Below are positions 34,908-47,114 of a DNA stretch of 64,000 nucleotides, one piece after another. The notes beneath the pieces were generated by a model. The model was given only the letters and a program-made list of their open reading frames with translations, was not told the DNA's origin and made no database searches. Within the stretch, counting starts at the first letter, position 1. Every line of letters begins with the position of its first letter. Source of the stretch: Fusarium oxysporum f. sp. lycopersici 4287 (Eukaryota > Ascomycota > Sordariomycetes > Hypocreales > Nectriaceae); NCBI RefSeq assembly GCF_000149955.1, contig NC_030993.1, positions 3,092,743 to 3,156,742 of the forward strand, written 5' to 3'. A program made the position numbers and the translations under genes.

Positions 34908-36968
34908 GGCGAAAGCCGCTTGTTGTCAATCGACTTTTAACACCGCGACAAGGCTTGTCGTATTTCTGCGAAACTGTTCAAAGTCCCGTACCTAGGACTT
35001 AGCATCTATCCTGTCAACTGAGGTTTTGCACCGTGATGTACCCCTCGTGTGGTGTGACAGGTGCGCTGTAAGCCACTTTTCCTGTCTTATCCCATTAAGG
35101 AAGTGCAGATGTCTCGTCGTCCGGGTCGCAACGTGGCTTGTCCCTTGTTTGTTCCAAAGATAGCGAAATTGCGTCAGTTATGGGGTACTTTGATTGAAAT
35201 ATCAATTCTCGAAAATTGAACATGTAGAAACGATTCAACCTGTCGTTTATTAAGATCGAACCCGTCGCGGTCCGGATCAAAGATCGAAACGGATCACGAC
35301 CTTGTCTGTGCTGGCAACGCAGAATGTCCGGGTCCTTTGGGGACAGCTGGTGACAACCAAACAAGTTGCAGATATCAATAGCATGCGCGGCAGATGACAC
35401 TTCCAATATCTCTCTGTTTCTCGCGTACAAGGCTATCCCTTGTTTTGACGATGCCCAACGACCACTCGAGCCTTCTTCCCCGTCTGTGGTAGAATAATGA
35501 TGGCGGTACGCCGTCTCTAAGTTACGATCGCCCTCAAGCGGAGCTGAGATACCTCGTACGAAACTCGAATAGGCGACATCAAACTTTGTTTTCTTTCAAG
35601 AGATCAGCGCTTGTTGGCGAGACTAGTACTGTAGTGCCGTGAGGTAAATTGTAGACGCGAAGAGAAATAATGATGGGGGTACTATGACGTTTTGCTTTCC
35701 AACTTGGGGTTTTGTTTTTCTTTTCCAGGGAAGTGCCGTGATCTGTAAGAACGAGGCTACCTTGTCGAAGTGACAGATGAACGAGAGTGGACGAGAAGAA
35801 TGAGCGGCCACAATATGTGCCATCGCCTCAGCTCATCATGCACCTCACACTGCTGCTTTATATCTCTCGTCAAGTATCCAATACTCCCGATATGTGCAGA
35901 CTCACTATCGCTCCTCAACTCTAAGCGACACGTAGATAGATGGAGCTGGTCGTAACTCTTCTCAGCTCTTCGTCACCTATCGCAAGGAAAGCTGTGCCTC
36001 TATTCCGTTGCAGCTGCAATATTTGGTCTCGCCCAACTGTCTCGGGACGTTGGGCATCCTTACTCCTGTGTCTCCTTGTTTCTCCATGCCATGTCCCAGT
36101 CGTTGTCGCTGACCGTGAATTGCAACCTTTAACGCCCACAAATGATAGGCAACGTGTTTCCACAGCGGGATGCTTGTCAGATGTTGCGATATTCCAGCAA
36201 TACCGCAGCTGCATTTGAGGCCTATTCCCGGTTTGAGTCTTTGAGTGGCTGGCGGTTGGCTTTTCGGCTGCGCTTTGGAGGGTGGGTTGGGTAGCAATGC
36301 CTGCGCCAATTGAAGCCCAACCCTCTGCCCGCAGGTCCATGTGTTCGGTGCCCAAGCCTTGCTGTCCAATCATCTGGGGAAATTTGACCCAAACTTGTCA
36401 ACGTCTTGGCATCCCACGAAGTCGTACATTTTGTCATTGACTTTGATAGTTTCTGTACCTCCATCAGCAGACTGTGGTTTTATTAACATGCTTCCGGCCT
36501 CTCCGTTGATTTAGGATGAGACGCGTGCGTGAGAGCACGAAAGCCTTGATACTTTGTTGATCCCCCTGATGGGCGCTTCGGCTATTCGCAGCCTTACCGA
36601 CCTGTCAAGACGCTTCGGTTGTTTTGACAGACTTGTGTGACCAAGAATCTGCATGTTCCCTGAACTGTGCATCTGCCTCTTTCTTCAAAGGGTTTCAGAA
36701 CGCCAACGAAAAGTGGATTATCGCACAGCCACGGCTGTACGAACAAGTCCAAGTCTCGTGTATGCTGAGCAGAATGGTGATAACAGCCAATGTAACATGT
36801 CGTCTTCTTGCGGCAAAGCCCAAGTCTAAGCTGATGCCGGTGCATCGAGTTACCTCCTGCCATCGTGCTGTGACCTTTTGTTGACGATAACGCAAAGTGA
36901 GCGTGAGCAATTGCAACACAAACCTTCAAAAAGCTCGGGCGAGAAACCGCATAGTAATCACTTTCTGT
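34908..36968. other. Intergenic, no gene seen
   Basis: Holds the upstream flank of rfeG and the downstream flank of the polymerase eta gene. Frames at 35095-35430, 35921-36373 and 36594-36929 lack motifs, overlap each other, and were not accepted. Confidence 0.4.
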
Positions 36969-39695
36969 TCAACCAAATTTGAGCCGACTTTGACCTTGCT
37001 CGAGTTTGCCTCCCCGGCTCCTTCTTGAAGTCGTTCCTTGCGTCTTTTGCGCAGAGTTGCGTGCAGCAGGTTGTCGTTCAGCGAATGTCGGCTTGACACG
37101 TTCTGCGTCTTGTAGATCTTTGGCCATATGCCAATCTCTATGGTTTTGGAGCGCTTCCGGGTCCGCGAAGCTGGCCTTGCAGCGAGAACATACAACATCG
37201 GTCAATGAATGCTGTTTTTGATCCACTTGCACATCGAAGGCGCTTTCATGCCACGGTGATGCGTGAGACTCATGCATGGCAAGGTCGGATTCATGGCGGG
37301 CCTCACAATCATACTTAGTAGCGAAACTGAGGGTCTTTTGGGTGGGATCTGATGGCAAAGAGCCAGCTTTGGAGTCTTCCCCGTGAGTATGTGAGTCGGT
37401 TAGGGAGGTTCTTTCGTGATCAGTGGAGGGTCGCTTGGAGAAGAACCGCTGAATGCCACCATCCTCGACGCGGCGTTTCTTCGCGGAGGGTTCTGGTCCA
37501 GTAGAAGATTGACGGCTATCGGGAATCGACGATCGAAGAGCTTCTGCCTCTTCCCCCTTGACAAGAAATGCGCCGATGCCCATGTTACCTTTGACGCCGT
37601 CTTCAAAGCCTGCTACGCTAAGACTCAAGTTTGCACAAGGCCAGACTCCTCTCCCTTCTGCGATTATCTGCAAAAGGAGGTCTTTAGCCAATTCGAAAAG
37701 ACTGCCTTCGTCTATGATTCTGCCTTGGGGGATGGGTCCCGACCGCGATCTCACTTGTCCCTCATGGCGATGATGTAAGTTCATCGTCCTCGGTCGTCTC
37801 TTGTTTTCCAGACTTCCCTCCTCAACGAGGCGAGCGAATATGTCAGCTGCAAAGATTCTCAGCCATCGCGTTGCTTGTTCTGAAGAGTTGATAGTTGGAC
37901 GAAAAGACTTAGCCGACAGCATCGACTTGATCTGTGTTCTTGAATTGACCTCGCTTGTGTCAATACCTCGGATGGTATTATATATCCAAAAACCTGTATC
38001 ATGGCCAAGCTTTGTTTTCATAGTTGCCAAAGGAACATCCAACAATTCAATGACGCTCTCTGTGTTGAATGTCGATACTATCTGCTCTCCGAGTTTGCCA
38101 CCCAAGTTTCGAAGCTTGGTGATTTTGAAGCCAGCCATAAAAGCAGACACAGCTCTGTTGCGTACAACAGTCTGTTTGTTTGGTTTCTTGTATGCCGAAC
38201 CCAACTTACTGAGAAGCTTATTGCTTGCTACTCCAGCTGAGCACGTGTATCCCAACTTCTGTCGAACTTCGGCCCTGACTTTGCGAACGATCTCAGATCC
38301 GATGAGGATTGCTACATCATCCCAATCTGGATCGACTGTTTCCTGTTCCTCATCCAAATCAATCAAAGCATCGGTCTGCCAGTCGAGCGCGGCAATGGAT
38401 GGCAAGGGAAGGTTCTCAGTAGGGTCGTCATAGGGGGGCGGGTTTGATAATTCTGGAAAGCGCTCCAGAAGGATCAGGTGGGTTTGGCTCGATAGATCGA
38501 GGAAGACCTCGTCAATACTTGCTTTTTCCACCTTCTGGAGATCAAGCGGCAGAGCCTCTTTGATACATGCTAAGATCTTCCGAGACTGAAGGCGATAGTG
38601 ATCAAGTGAAACCTTATCTGTTGCTATGTGGGCGGCGGCATCCTCGCGATATGCCCACTTGTCGTCGCCTTCTCTCCATGTAGCTACGTGCTGGACGATA
38701 AGTTCAGGGCACAACTTTTTTGCTTCTTCGACATTGCAATGGCGTCCAATACCAAACTCGCGTGCAGGATAGTTGACTGCGATGAGACCTTGCCTGTTGG
38801 AATGTCAGAGACTCGAAAGTGGGTTGGAGAATCATGATATTAGGAGTAACGCTCTGGTGGTGACTGGGGAGAACAGAGCTCCTGGACTGGACATAAACCC
38901 CAGCGTGGCAAAACGAGGCTTTCATTTCCATGGCTATGGAAGACTACCGTCTATGGATGTAATCGTGACAACTTTGCCTGCCAAGAACAGCGGAGCGACA
39001 AGGATCAAGTGTTACACAACCTGGGTCAGGAGGTCACGATCTTCGGGGGATTAACATATGAGTTTTCGAGGGTTCGGCTGAGAATGTTCTTGGAGGCTGT
39101 GAAGTGAGTTGTTGACTCGTGTTTCCATGCTCTACAGCTTTTCAGAGATTCTGGGAAGGATCATTCTCTATTCCGCGAACAATGAACGGTCATGGCAACA
39201 AGCACGAAGATACTTGGTGACGATCCATCTCGCAAGGTTGAGAGTAACACGATGCAAGCCTCAGCGAAAACTATTTGCTACTGTCCAATCACTGCTGCAT
39301 CTAAATAGAAGGATCGAGCAACAGACTCGATTCTCAGTCCAACAGAGGATTTGAGGAATCGGAGAAGAGAGACAACACCTTGTGTTCCATGAGGAGTGTG
39401 AGAGTGCAGGAAAATCAGGGCTTGACCTTGGTAGGGACTCGGGAAATAGGAAATGCATTTGTGCTCACCATTGTTGAACAGCTAACGGCTTGTCCTCTGG
39501 AATACCAAGTCTAACCGTCTCGCACTGCGCATAAAAGGCGTCGAGGTCAATGTGGGCAATGACGCGCAGCGGGTTCGAAGTGTTGGACGAAGCAAGCTGT
39601 GAGAATTGGCGATACGTGAACTGGGAACGCCGCCGGCCTCCTTCAAGCAGTGGTGACGAAGCCCCGAGAGGCCTGTTTAGCGGTGAAGAAGACAT
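36969..39695 (-). CDS. RAD30: DNA polymerase eta (Y-family translesion polymerase)
   Basis: Two exons (39695-39469 and 38793-36969) encode 683 aa. Y-family catalytic motifs are present: HIDLDAFYAQCE near residue 50, the fingers motif LIAVNYPAREFGIGRHCNV directly after the intron, and KASIDEVFLDLS with the second acidic pair. GYTCSAGVASNKLLSKLGSA and a helix-hairpin-helix-like region (FKITKLRNLGGKLG) complete the core. The little-finger domain follows. The C-terminal tail has a PCNA-binding-like GIQRFFSK, a UBZ-type zinc finger (VCSRCKASF...LQNHRDWHM) and a terminal QSRLKFG that may be a second PCNA contact. Pol eta copies past UV-induced pyrimidine dimers in the nucleus. The single intron is 675 nt, roughly ten times the local norm. 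Confidence 0.95.
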
Positions 39696-40615
39696 AAAAT
39701 GTGAGGCTTCGATATTTTAGGGCTTTCTTGACGGTGAAAAATGCATTCGTGTTGTGCGGCTACTGCAAGGCGTTGGTAATGCAGGCGGTCGATGTCTCTC
39801 TTCACGGAGAATTTCTCGTGTCCGCGAACGCCACAAACAATGCGACAATGTCGCTCTCTTCGCAAGCTCTTCACAAGTTGGGGCTGAGTTTCTTGAGAGA
39901 ATTGAGATATGCTCCTACGAGGAGTCGTGAGCTTAAAGATGAAGATAGACGTGGTGAATGGAAGGAGGAACGCGAGATGTGATAGGTCCGCGCCAGTGCC
40001 ATTCAACTCCTTCACAGAGCAAGATCCACTTTCGAACGTCGTTCCTTCTTGTCCTTAGTTGCCGTTCACTTACAAGACGATGGTTTTAGTAGGATATCTC
40101 AGCTGTTTTCTCTATGAAAGAAACGAGTCTCACTATGATAAATGCCTGCTCTGATGATTGTGTTGTCTGGCGTTATCGAGGTCGTACACCTGACAGTGCA
40201 GAAACATGCACGTTATACATTTAAATAGGATGTTGGGCCAGAAATTGCAGATTTCAACAAGACTTCAAAAGAATTCATCCTCCATAAACCTACGCATGTT
40301 TCAGCGAAATTACAAGTCTTGAGTAAGATGATATGTGCAGAAGGTTCTTTGATTGCTCAGTGTCAAGAAAACCATCCGATCCGTGAAAAGCCACCCTAGA
40401 GCATGCGTGCCACGATGGCTTCAACCTGCATCACAACCCACCGTGGCACAGGGCATTTCCCCTCCCCTCTTCAAGTAGCACTGCCTACATGACTTGACCC
40501 TCTTAGTGACTTGGATCTCAGAGGAGTGCTCATCTGGCTCTTCATAGTTCTCCTTCACAACCACCTATCCCATCCCCAGCGCAAAGATATGAGCCTCGCC
40601 ACCACCTCTTCAGGT
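39696..40615. other. Intergenic between polymerase eta and 5S rRNA
   Basis: Includes the polymerase eta promoter. No coding exon or RNA gene was recognised before the 5S sequence. Confidence 0.4.
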
Positions 40616-40734
40616 ACATACGACCAAAGCTCGTAGAGAATACGGGATCCCGTCCGCTCTCCCATCGTCAAGCTGCGAAGCGCCGGATTAGTAGTTGGGT
40701 CGGTGACGACCAGCGAATCCCCGGTGTTGTATGT
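40616..40734 (+). rRNA. Dispersed 5S ribosomal RNA gene
   Basis: The sequence starts ACATACGACC and ends GTTGTATGT. These ends pair along the full nine bases of helix I (one G-T). Interior blocks GGGATCCCGTCCGCTCTCCC and CCGGATTAGTAGTTGGGTC match ascomycete 5S rRNA and include the polymerase III internal control region. Helix IV reads GGTCGGTGACGACC, which is fully paired. The helix II region (after GACC, paired near AAGCTGCGAAGC) is more divergent from the versions I recall. In filamentous ascomycetes 5S genes are scattered singly through the genome, as here. It lies between two protein genes and ends in a T-run. Confidence 0.92.
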
Positions 40735-40739
40735 TTTTT
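40734..40739 (+). terminator. RNA polymerase III T-run after 5S rRNA
   Basis: TTTTTT directly follows the 3' end of the 5S helix I, the usual stop for RNA polymerase III. Confidence 0.8.
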
Positions 40740-41161
40740 GCGATCTTCGACATCTCTTTTTGCCTCGAGACTACTCAAGTTACTGCACAATATATGAACG
40801 AACCGGCTGGGCAAGCCTGTCTTTGGAAAGTGATGCTTGTCGGGTGAACCCTTTATTTAGCGTTGACAATAGTAAAGTCTGTACCTACGTGGTCCTCCAC
40901 GCACGATTTCTAAAGCTGCTAGTAACACCTACGCTATTCAAGCAAGGCACAGTGGCCTTTGTCGAGTCCAGGTGCGTGTCTAAGTAACCGATCCTGATTA
41001 AAACATAAGAAAAACACACAAGTCTTTGCGCTTATTGTGGTGGCTAAGCTGGACTATACCAACTAGTTCTAGTCTTTAAACATTACGTATACCGCTACTG
41101 TCCTTTTCCACCTCTTGCCCTATAACAAATGATATAAGTCTTTGTGCAACTCTTTGGGTAT
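40740..41161. other. Spacer downstream of 5S rRNA
   Basis: Short gene-free interval that carries the 3' flank of the acyltransferase gene on the minus strand. Confidence 0.4.
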
Positions 41162-42757
41162 CTAATTCGAAGTCATAGCCACTGCCCTCTTCTCGGGGTC
41201 GCTCCCCTCAAGCCCATACCGTCTTTTCAATTCCTCCACCAGTGGCCCAAACTTGTAGTCGCTCACCATGCTATCATGGCGGCTACAGGGCGAGTGGCGG
41301 ATGGGTAGAAACCACTCGATGATCGAGTCTCCCATGACTGATTTGAAGTTTTGCAGGTAACCCAAGTGCCATGGGTTCTCTCCAGGTTCTGCCTGGAGGA
41401 TGGCGAATGTCCGTCTAGCTTGTTGGTCTCTAGCCGCCATTGCGCTTGCTCGTGCGGACGCAGCGCCATTCGCTTGTGTCATTCCACTGGTGTGAGCTGC
41501 ATCTGGAGCCCTAGGACCCTCTCCGGGTCTTTCCAGTGGGTAAGTGATGGTGTTGAATCGATCATTCGGTGGGGTGTCTGTCGGAATCCGAACTGCCAGT
41601 CGAAAGATCTGGTTCTTCTTGTACATATCGACATTGGTGATGTTTTGAAAAGCAAATCTTAAAGCCGTGACTGTCATGGTTATGGAAAACAAGCCGAAAA
41701 GACCACCAAGTGCCAGAGCAACAATGAGTCGCGCGTCAATACTTTTGGCTTCTTGTAGGCGTAGGCTGGTAAGGTAGCCATTGGTGGAAATAATGATTAT
41801 GCAAAAACAAGCACAGTAGAAGCAAAATTGTATAAAAAAGTTAAAGGCTGCTGAAGCATTAGTTACTGCACAAGGTTTCCTCAGGGCTGACACTCACAAG
41901 TTTCCGAGATGATGCCGCCCATCCAGGGACAGACATGGTCCATCTTGTACACGCAATAATCATACTCGGTAGAATGATGCGCCCGGTCAGGCTTCCAGTT
42001 TCTGCAATCGGAGCACCACTTAGGGAAACCATCGAGTTCGCAAACAAAGATATCTTTGCTGTAGAACGACTCAAGACCGGGGCTGTCGGGTTCGTCGTCT
42101 CGAGGGGCCCAAGATCGTATCTCGACGTCGGCTCCGTTGCTCGCTCGTTGATTACGCTCCTGCTCGAGGGCTTCCCTTTCGGCTGTCCATGGCACAAAGC
42201 CAGGGTTGAATTGAACCGTTACGTAGCATCGTATGTAGGCTGCGACCATGAGAAGGAGGAGGATAGAATACAATGCAATTAGAACAACGCCGACTGCCGT
42301 CTTGCCCCTTTTTTGCATGAAATCCTGGACTATCAATTGTCAGCAAATGTCTAATAAGCAGCAGCACAGCAAGACAGAGCTCACCGCAGCAGTAGACAAT
42401 GATATCGTAGGTCGCGTAAGCCACGAGTGCCAGCATCAGCAGAGGAAGCCCGCGCGCGATCCATCGCGTGGAACGGCGTTTGCTGGTTGAGGGTTCTGGC
42501 ATCTCATCGCTCCATAGGAAGGACCAATTCGACGAATGACTGGAGTGAGGGCTCGCGGGCGGCTCTATCCCGGTGATTATAGAGAGTGAAGAATGTGAGT
42601 GTGTGCGAGCTGATCGTGGACGAGTAATGATCTCATCTTCTGTTGTTTGTGCTGCGGCATTGGCAGTTTCCGCTGTAGTAACAATACCAGGTCGGGCCAA
42701 GTCCGCCAAGTCCGACTCGTCCGGGTGGGTCACCACCGTGCTTTCCATCGCTGTCAT
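41162..42757 (-). CDS. PFA5: Pfa5-type palmitoyltransferase with DHVC in place of DHHC
   Basis: Three exons (42757-42385, 42329-41898, 41847-41162) join to 496 aa. An N-terminal cytosolic region of about 100 residues precedes two membrane segments ([20 protein letters not shown] and [20 protein letters not shown]). A cysteine-rich domain follows ([38 protein letters not shown] is its span). Two more membrane segments come next ([18 protein letters not shown] and [20 protein letters not shown]). The order and the SETSFNFFIQF join fit fungal Pfa5. S-acyltransferases move palmitate to protein cysteines. The signature tetrapeptide at about 255-258 is DHVC: the second His is Val while the acyl-accepting Cys is kept. 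A long cytosolic tail ends in TSN. Confidence 0.88.
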
Positions 42758-43520
42758 TTCTCAGAACACACTGTGTAACTACCCAATCAGGAAATGCTAG
42801 ATGGAAGGCTCCGAGGTTGGTAGATTCGATCGATATATAATCGTCGACAGATTTTGGTTACAGAAATGGAAAAGTCTCATACACCCAAAAGGAACAGCGT
42901 GTGCAATACTTATACTTTCTATAATCATACTTCAAGTTTCTGTCACATGTGTGTTATAGTGTGCCCTTCCAACGTTGTTGCTGTGCAATTGTCGACTTAG
43001 ACTTCGATACGGAGTACTCTCGAATCTATTTACATGGGGCGACGCACAACAAGACATTTTACTTGCTGATAGGTAATTCACTAAATAGGACCCAATAAGA
43101 ATTTTTGAATAATGATTTAGGTTTTTTCAGAAACCCAGAATTATGTTACAAGTACCAATGACTGACATTTAAAATGTTGAATGGTCAAGTCCGTACCTTT
43201 GACAAATTATCAGCAACGTGACAGAGAAACATGTACCTAACTAAACGCCTTCTTAAAAATGATAGGATTCTCGAGCTACTTCTACCAAGACTCAGACCAT
43301 CATTAGGAATGTCTCTTATGGGACTGACTTAAGTGTTGGCGACTCACATCCATGGATCTAATTCTGAGGTCCATAACCCCCACTGTCTCTGCCGCCCTCT
43401 TCAATGGATCCATACCAATGCCTCTGTTCTCAGCCGAATTGAGCATCAACCAACAACACAACCAACAAACCAATAAATCTTCATTTTGTTGCATCGTAAT
43501 AACAAAGCTTCATCCCGTAA
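42758..43520. other. Intergenic, no gene seen
   Basis: AT-rich upstream flank of the acyltransferase. TACGGAGTA, a palindromic-type motif frequent in fungal intergenic DNA, appears near 43009. No coding evidence. Confidence 0.4.
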
Positions 43521-43832
43521 TTGAATGGCTGTCATTGTCTCCTCCAGAAGCCGCTATTCAGGGATCCCTACTCTTTAGATGCCTTCGAAGCATTTGCGAA
43601 AGCCCCAAATCAAACCAATGGTGCACAATCTGTCTCAAGTCCGCCTTATATGCAGAACTCCTGCACCAACTGCGGATTCTATTCACTACATTTACAATCT
43701 AGTTCAAATGAGGGCTGTCGTCTTTGTGATGTGCTACTATTGAGTCTATTTTTAGACTATCAAATATTTGAGCTGCCAGAGGATCTGCTGGCTTTCAAAA
43801 GGAGGGCTAAGCCTTCGAGAACTCCTCAGTGA
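43521..43832 (+). CDS. Possible remnant of a cysteine-rich (HET-like) N-terminus
   Basis: A 103-aa frame contains SCTNCGFYSLHLQSSSNEGC, then RLCDVLLLSLFLDYQIFELP. Paired cysteines before a leucine-rich helix resemble the short region that precedes many fungal HET domains. No HET domain follows, and no splice-joined continuation was found. An overlapping frame (43352-43702) shares the stretch. It could be a truncated gene, a remnant or chance. Confidence 0.28.
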   Translation: MNGCHCLLQKPLFRDPYSLDAFEAFAKAPNQTNGAQSVSSPPYMQNSCTNCGFYSLHLQSSSNEGCRLCDVLLLSLFLDYQIFELPEDLLAFKRRAKPSRTPQ

Positions 43833-46800
43833 CTCGTCAGCTCGTAGAGTCCACGCACACACCAAGACTAGATACAAGGTAGTGAGGATTTCTATCCTGA
43901 AATTTTGAGGGGATTCGAGGAGGCTATTGCTGACTTGAGGCCTGACAACTTCTTACTTATAGGCGCTTGTCCAGGACAAGGCAGAGCAGGGACCCCTTAA
44001 TTAAAGAAATGCCACAGATCGCCTCGGTTATCATGCCACAAGGTTTATGCCTCTAACATTTATGGCATGTGAGCCAAAGAATCCTTCAGCAATGCTCTTG
44101 CTGATTCCGAAGCTTGTGTTATTGGTCACGATGCAGTACCTTATGCAAAGCCTGAGGAGGCTACAACGGGACTGGTGCTACACCTTAGAACCAAGGAAGC
44201 CATGCATTTGATGTCAGGCATCAAGTGAGCTCCCAATCCTTCTTCAGGGTGCCTGAATCCATAATCTACCTTGTCTTTCATCCGTCACCTTGCTTCGCAA
44301 ATGGGCGTAGATTTCACCTGCTAAGGGTCACGACGTCGACCCTACAAACGTCTTTCCCTTAGTGCAAAAAAACAGAAAAGAATCACGAAAAACAACGTCC
44401 CATCTTTGCAGAAACCGTTCTCACCTACTTCGAAGATCGTCCAAACCGCTTTTGCATATAGCATGGCCTCGCCAAGGCTCAATAAGTGTGTGTGAGCTTT
44501 CATCAGCCCATACACCAAAGCGCCTGCGCCCGTCTACGATCACCATTTTTCTCAGCAGCACACAAGATACATAAAACGAAAGCCTTACGGATGCTGTGGT
44601 TTGATCACTGGGTTTATTGAGAAAACTCTGTTTCAAGCTCGATAGACTTCCAACTCCACGGTTGCACGCTCGTGCTGGTTTGCTTATCACACAACGCAGC
44701 GTTATACAAAATTTCAAGAAACAGCGCTCAGCAAAGCATGCGGCTCCTTATGACACTTGGGTATTTTCACGTTAGCTATATGTTTGCACACAATACAGGC
44801 AGGCTGTTGGTATGTCTTTTTATACTTGCACTATCTCCCAGGCTCCTAACGCGGGTGCATATTACCATGAAGTGGGGGCAAGGCAGTCTCGCAAAGAAAC
44901 ATATAAGCTCGTTCCTCCGTCCTCCGTCCTTCTCAGTTCTGCCCGGAGCCTACTTTGATTCTTGCATACAACTGTCCTTTCGTGCCCTTCCAGTTTGCTC
45001 GCACTTGCTCTGTGTGACTATCTGAGTCCTAGAGGCTTGCAATGCAACTTGAGCAAGCGAATCATTGTTTCCTCCCCATGTAGTGACAAATTGTAAGTCG
45101 TTATCATCGAAGCAGTTTCTTTTTGACAAGCACTAAAGATCCCAATATATATACAAGTATTCTTTCTACATTAAAGTTCTCATATCGAGACATGTGGGTG
45201 GATGCTCTGGAAGCTTGGTGAGTCAAAGCTGCACTATCTCGGTATCTTCCCTTCAAATCGTGGCCCTCAAAGAACAACCAGAACATCAAACCTGACTATC
45301 TCTAACTCTCTATTTTGAAGTCTAGGTCGGGTGCTTAGCCTAGGTGTTTGCTTGCCTCGTTTGGCGATATCAGAACCATTTGGCGACCCACGCCCAAAGT
45401 CCTATAAACGTACCTTTGTGCTTTCAAGTGCTTGGCAAAGGTACCTGGGAACTTAGCGAGGCATGTTATTCTTCGGCTTTATTCTTGTACCCGGATGAAT
45501 AGGTTATGCTAACATACACACAAAGAATGACATTGCATAAAGGAGTTTGCACTTTGAACCAGGCTTCGTCACATGCCTACAACAAACGGTATCGACGCTC
45601 AACTGTTCATCCGATGTCGGCCGGCGCAGAGCCTCATTTCCCCAAACTTCAATCTTTTTTTTTTTGGGCTTGTCCCTATCGCATTCCTCCGCCCTGCTGA
45701 ATTGGATTTGTTAATGCTTGCGACTATACCGTGATTTCGACCCTGACGGTTAGTCCAACACCCCTCGGCTAGGTATTCCAAAGCAAAGGCCCCCGCTCTT
45801 ACGAAAGAACGGCAACCCCGCCCTGGTTTCCAACATACACTTCACACGCACGCTACCTTACCGCAAACATGCGCAATCCCAAGGCCCAAGCCCTGTCGAT
45901 GGTGCTGAGAGGCATTCCCCTTGGGGGAATGAGTTTCAAGTCTCCGTCGTCGTCGTTGTTGTTGTTGTTATCGCTAACTATTAAGCTCCAGGGGCTTAGC
46001 AGACACTAACATTCAGGTGGGGCTTTGAAAGACTGGTCTACGACGTTCACTCGCAATTGCGATATCCGACAACTCCATTTACAATGCCCATGGCATTTAC
46101 CCAAGGCCATTTAGAAGCTAAGTGGGAGTTGAAAGCAGCTAGCAAGGTATTCCTGCCAGTTTGTGGTTGAGGCATGTAAGTTATCTCGATTCAAAATGTG
46201 CGGTTTCTAGACCCCTTCTAGAGGCTCGCCTCAGATTCACCATGTGATCATAGATAATGCCAACAATGGCTCGCCTCAGCGACAAGCGCACCCCTTTTCT
46301 CAAGCATCCGAATATCATTGATTTCCTACGAGCGATGTCGACTGAGGCGAAGCTACTCTCGACCACGATTCTCATGTCTTCCTTGGGCAGTGCCCAAGTG
46401 CGCAGCAAAGTCCGAGCCGATGGCAACTATTCTCGTCCAGTCCTTTGGAAGCTGGCCAGACATATGGTTAGTGAGTCAGGGTCATGGCAATTAAATTGTA
46501 CGCTCGAGGGTATGAGGGTTGAAACTTTCTCAAACCCCCTATTAAACAACCCCTTTTGAAGCTTTGCGATGCTCAACCGCTATGTCACACAGTCACACGA
46601 TAGACGACTATGACAATTTCAATCATATACGAGTGTAACTGATTGCTCCGATGCGAAGACTTCTTAGTCTCTTTGACTCTGAACCATGTCAACGTGGGAG
46701 TTCCAATCATGGGGCTTGTTTGTTTTGGCCATCAAGTGGTGTCTGTGGGAAACCACAATCGCCTCACTGAGGTCTTGTATTCCTTTATGACTAGTATTGT

Positions 46801-46964
46801 TGGGTCTAGTATTGGACTTAATGGTTGATGTTGGATACTTAAAGGATGATCTGGACGGCTTTGGTTGGCTTCCTCAACAACTCTCAAGCTTTTAAACGGC
46901 AGCAAACTTGCAGTTCAAAGACTACTCGGCCCTTTGTCTATCTACCACTCAAAACCCTACCATC
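43833..46964. other. Gene-poor region
   Basis: About 3.1 kb with only short frames lacking motifs. A GTC/GTT trinucleotide run occurs near 45946-45970. There is no sign of transposase, reverse transcriptase or long terminal repeats. Confidence 0.45.
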
Positions 46965-47114
46965 ATGCCTACACAAGGTGTCAAATACATGTGGACATGT
47001 TCCAAATGTGGTGATGTCAACAGCTTCACAAATGGGGAGGCCTGCATCGAATGCAATCATTATTACAGCTCTACATGCTGTTCCGCTTTTACTCTCCCAC
47101 TCGGTGGAAAGTAG
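46965..47114 (+). CDS. Small zinc-ribbon-like protein
   Basis: The ATG at 46965 opens a 49-aa protein with MWTCSKCGDVNSFTNGEACI, then ECNHYYSSTCC. Two CxxC pairs about 14 residues apart, followed by more cysteines, are the pattern of a zinc ribbon. Small uncharacterised Cys-ribbon proteins with a WxCxxCG start are common in Fusarium-type genomes. The frame also extends upstream from an ATG-less start at 46908. No partner gene is adjacent. It may equally be the first exon of a larger gene, but no continuation was seen. Confidence 0.42.
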   Translation: MPTQGVKYMWTCSKCGDVNSFTNGEACIECNHYYSSTCCSAFTLPLGGK

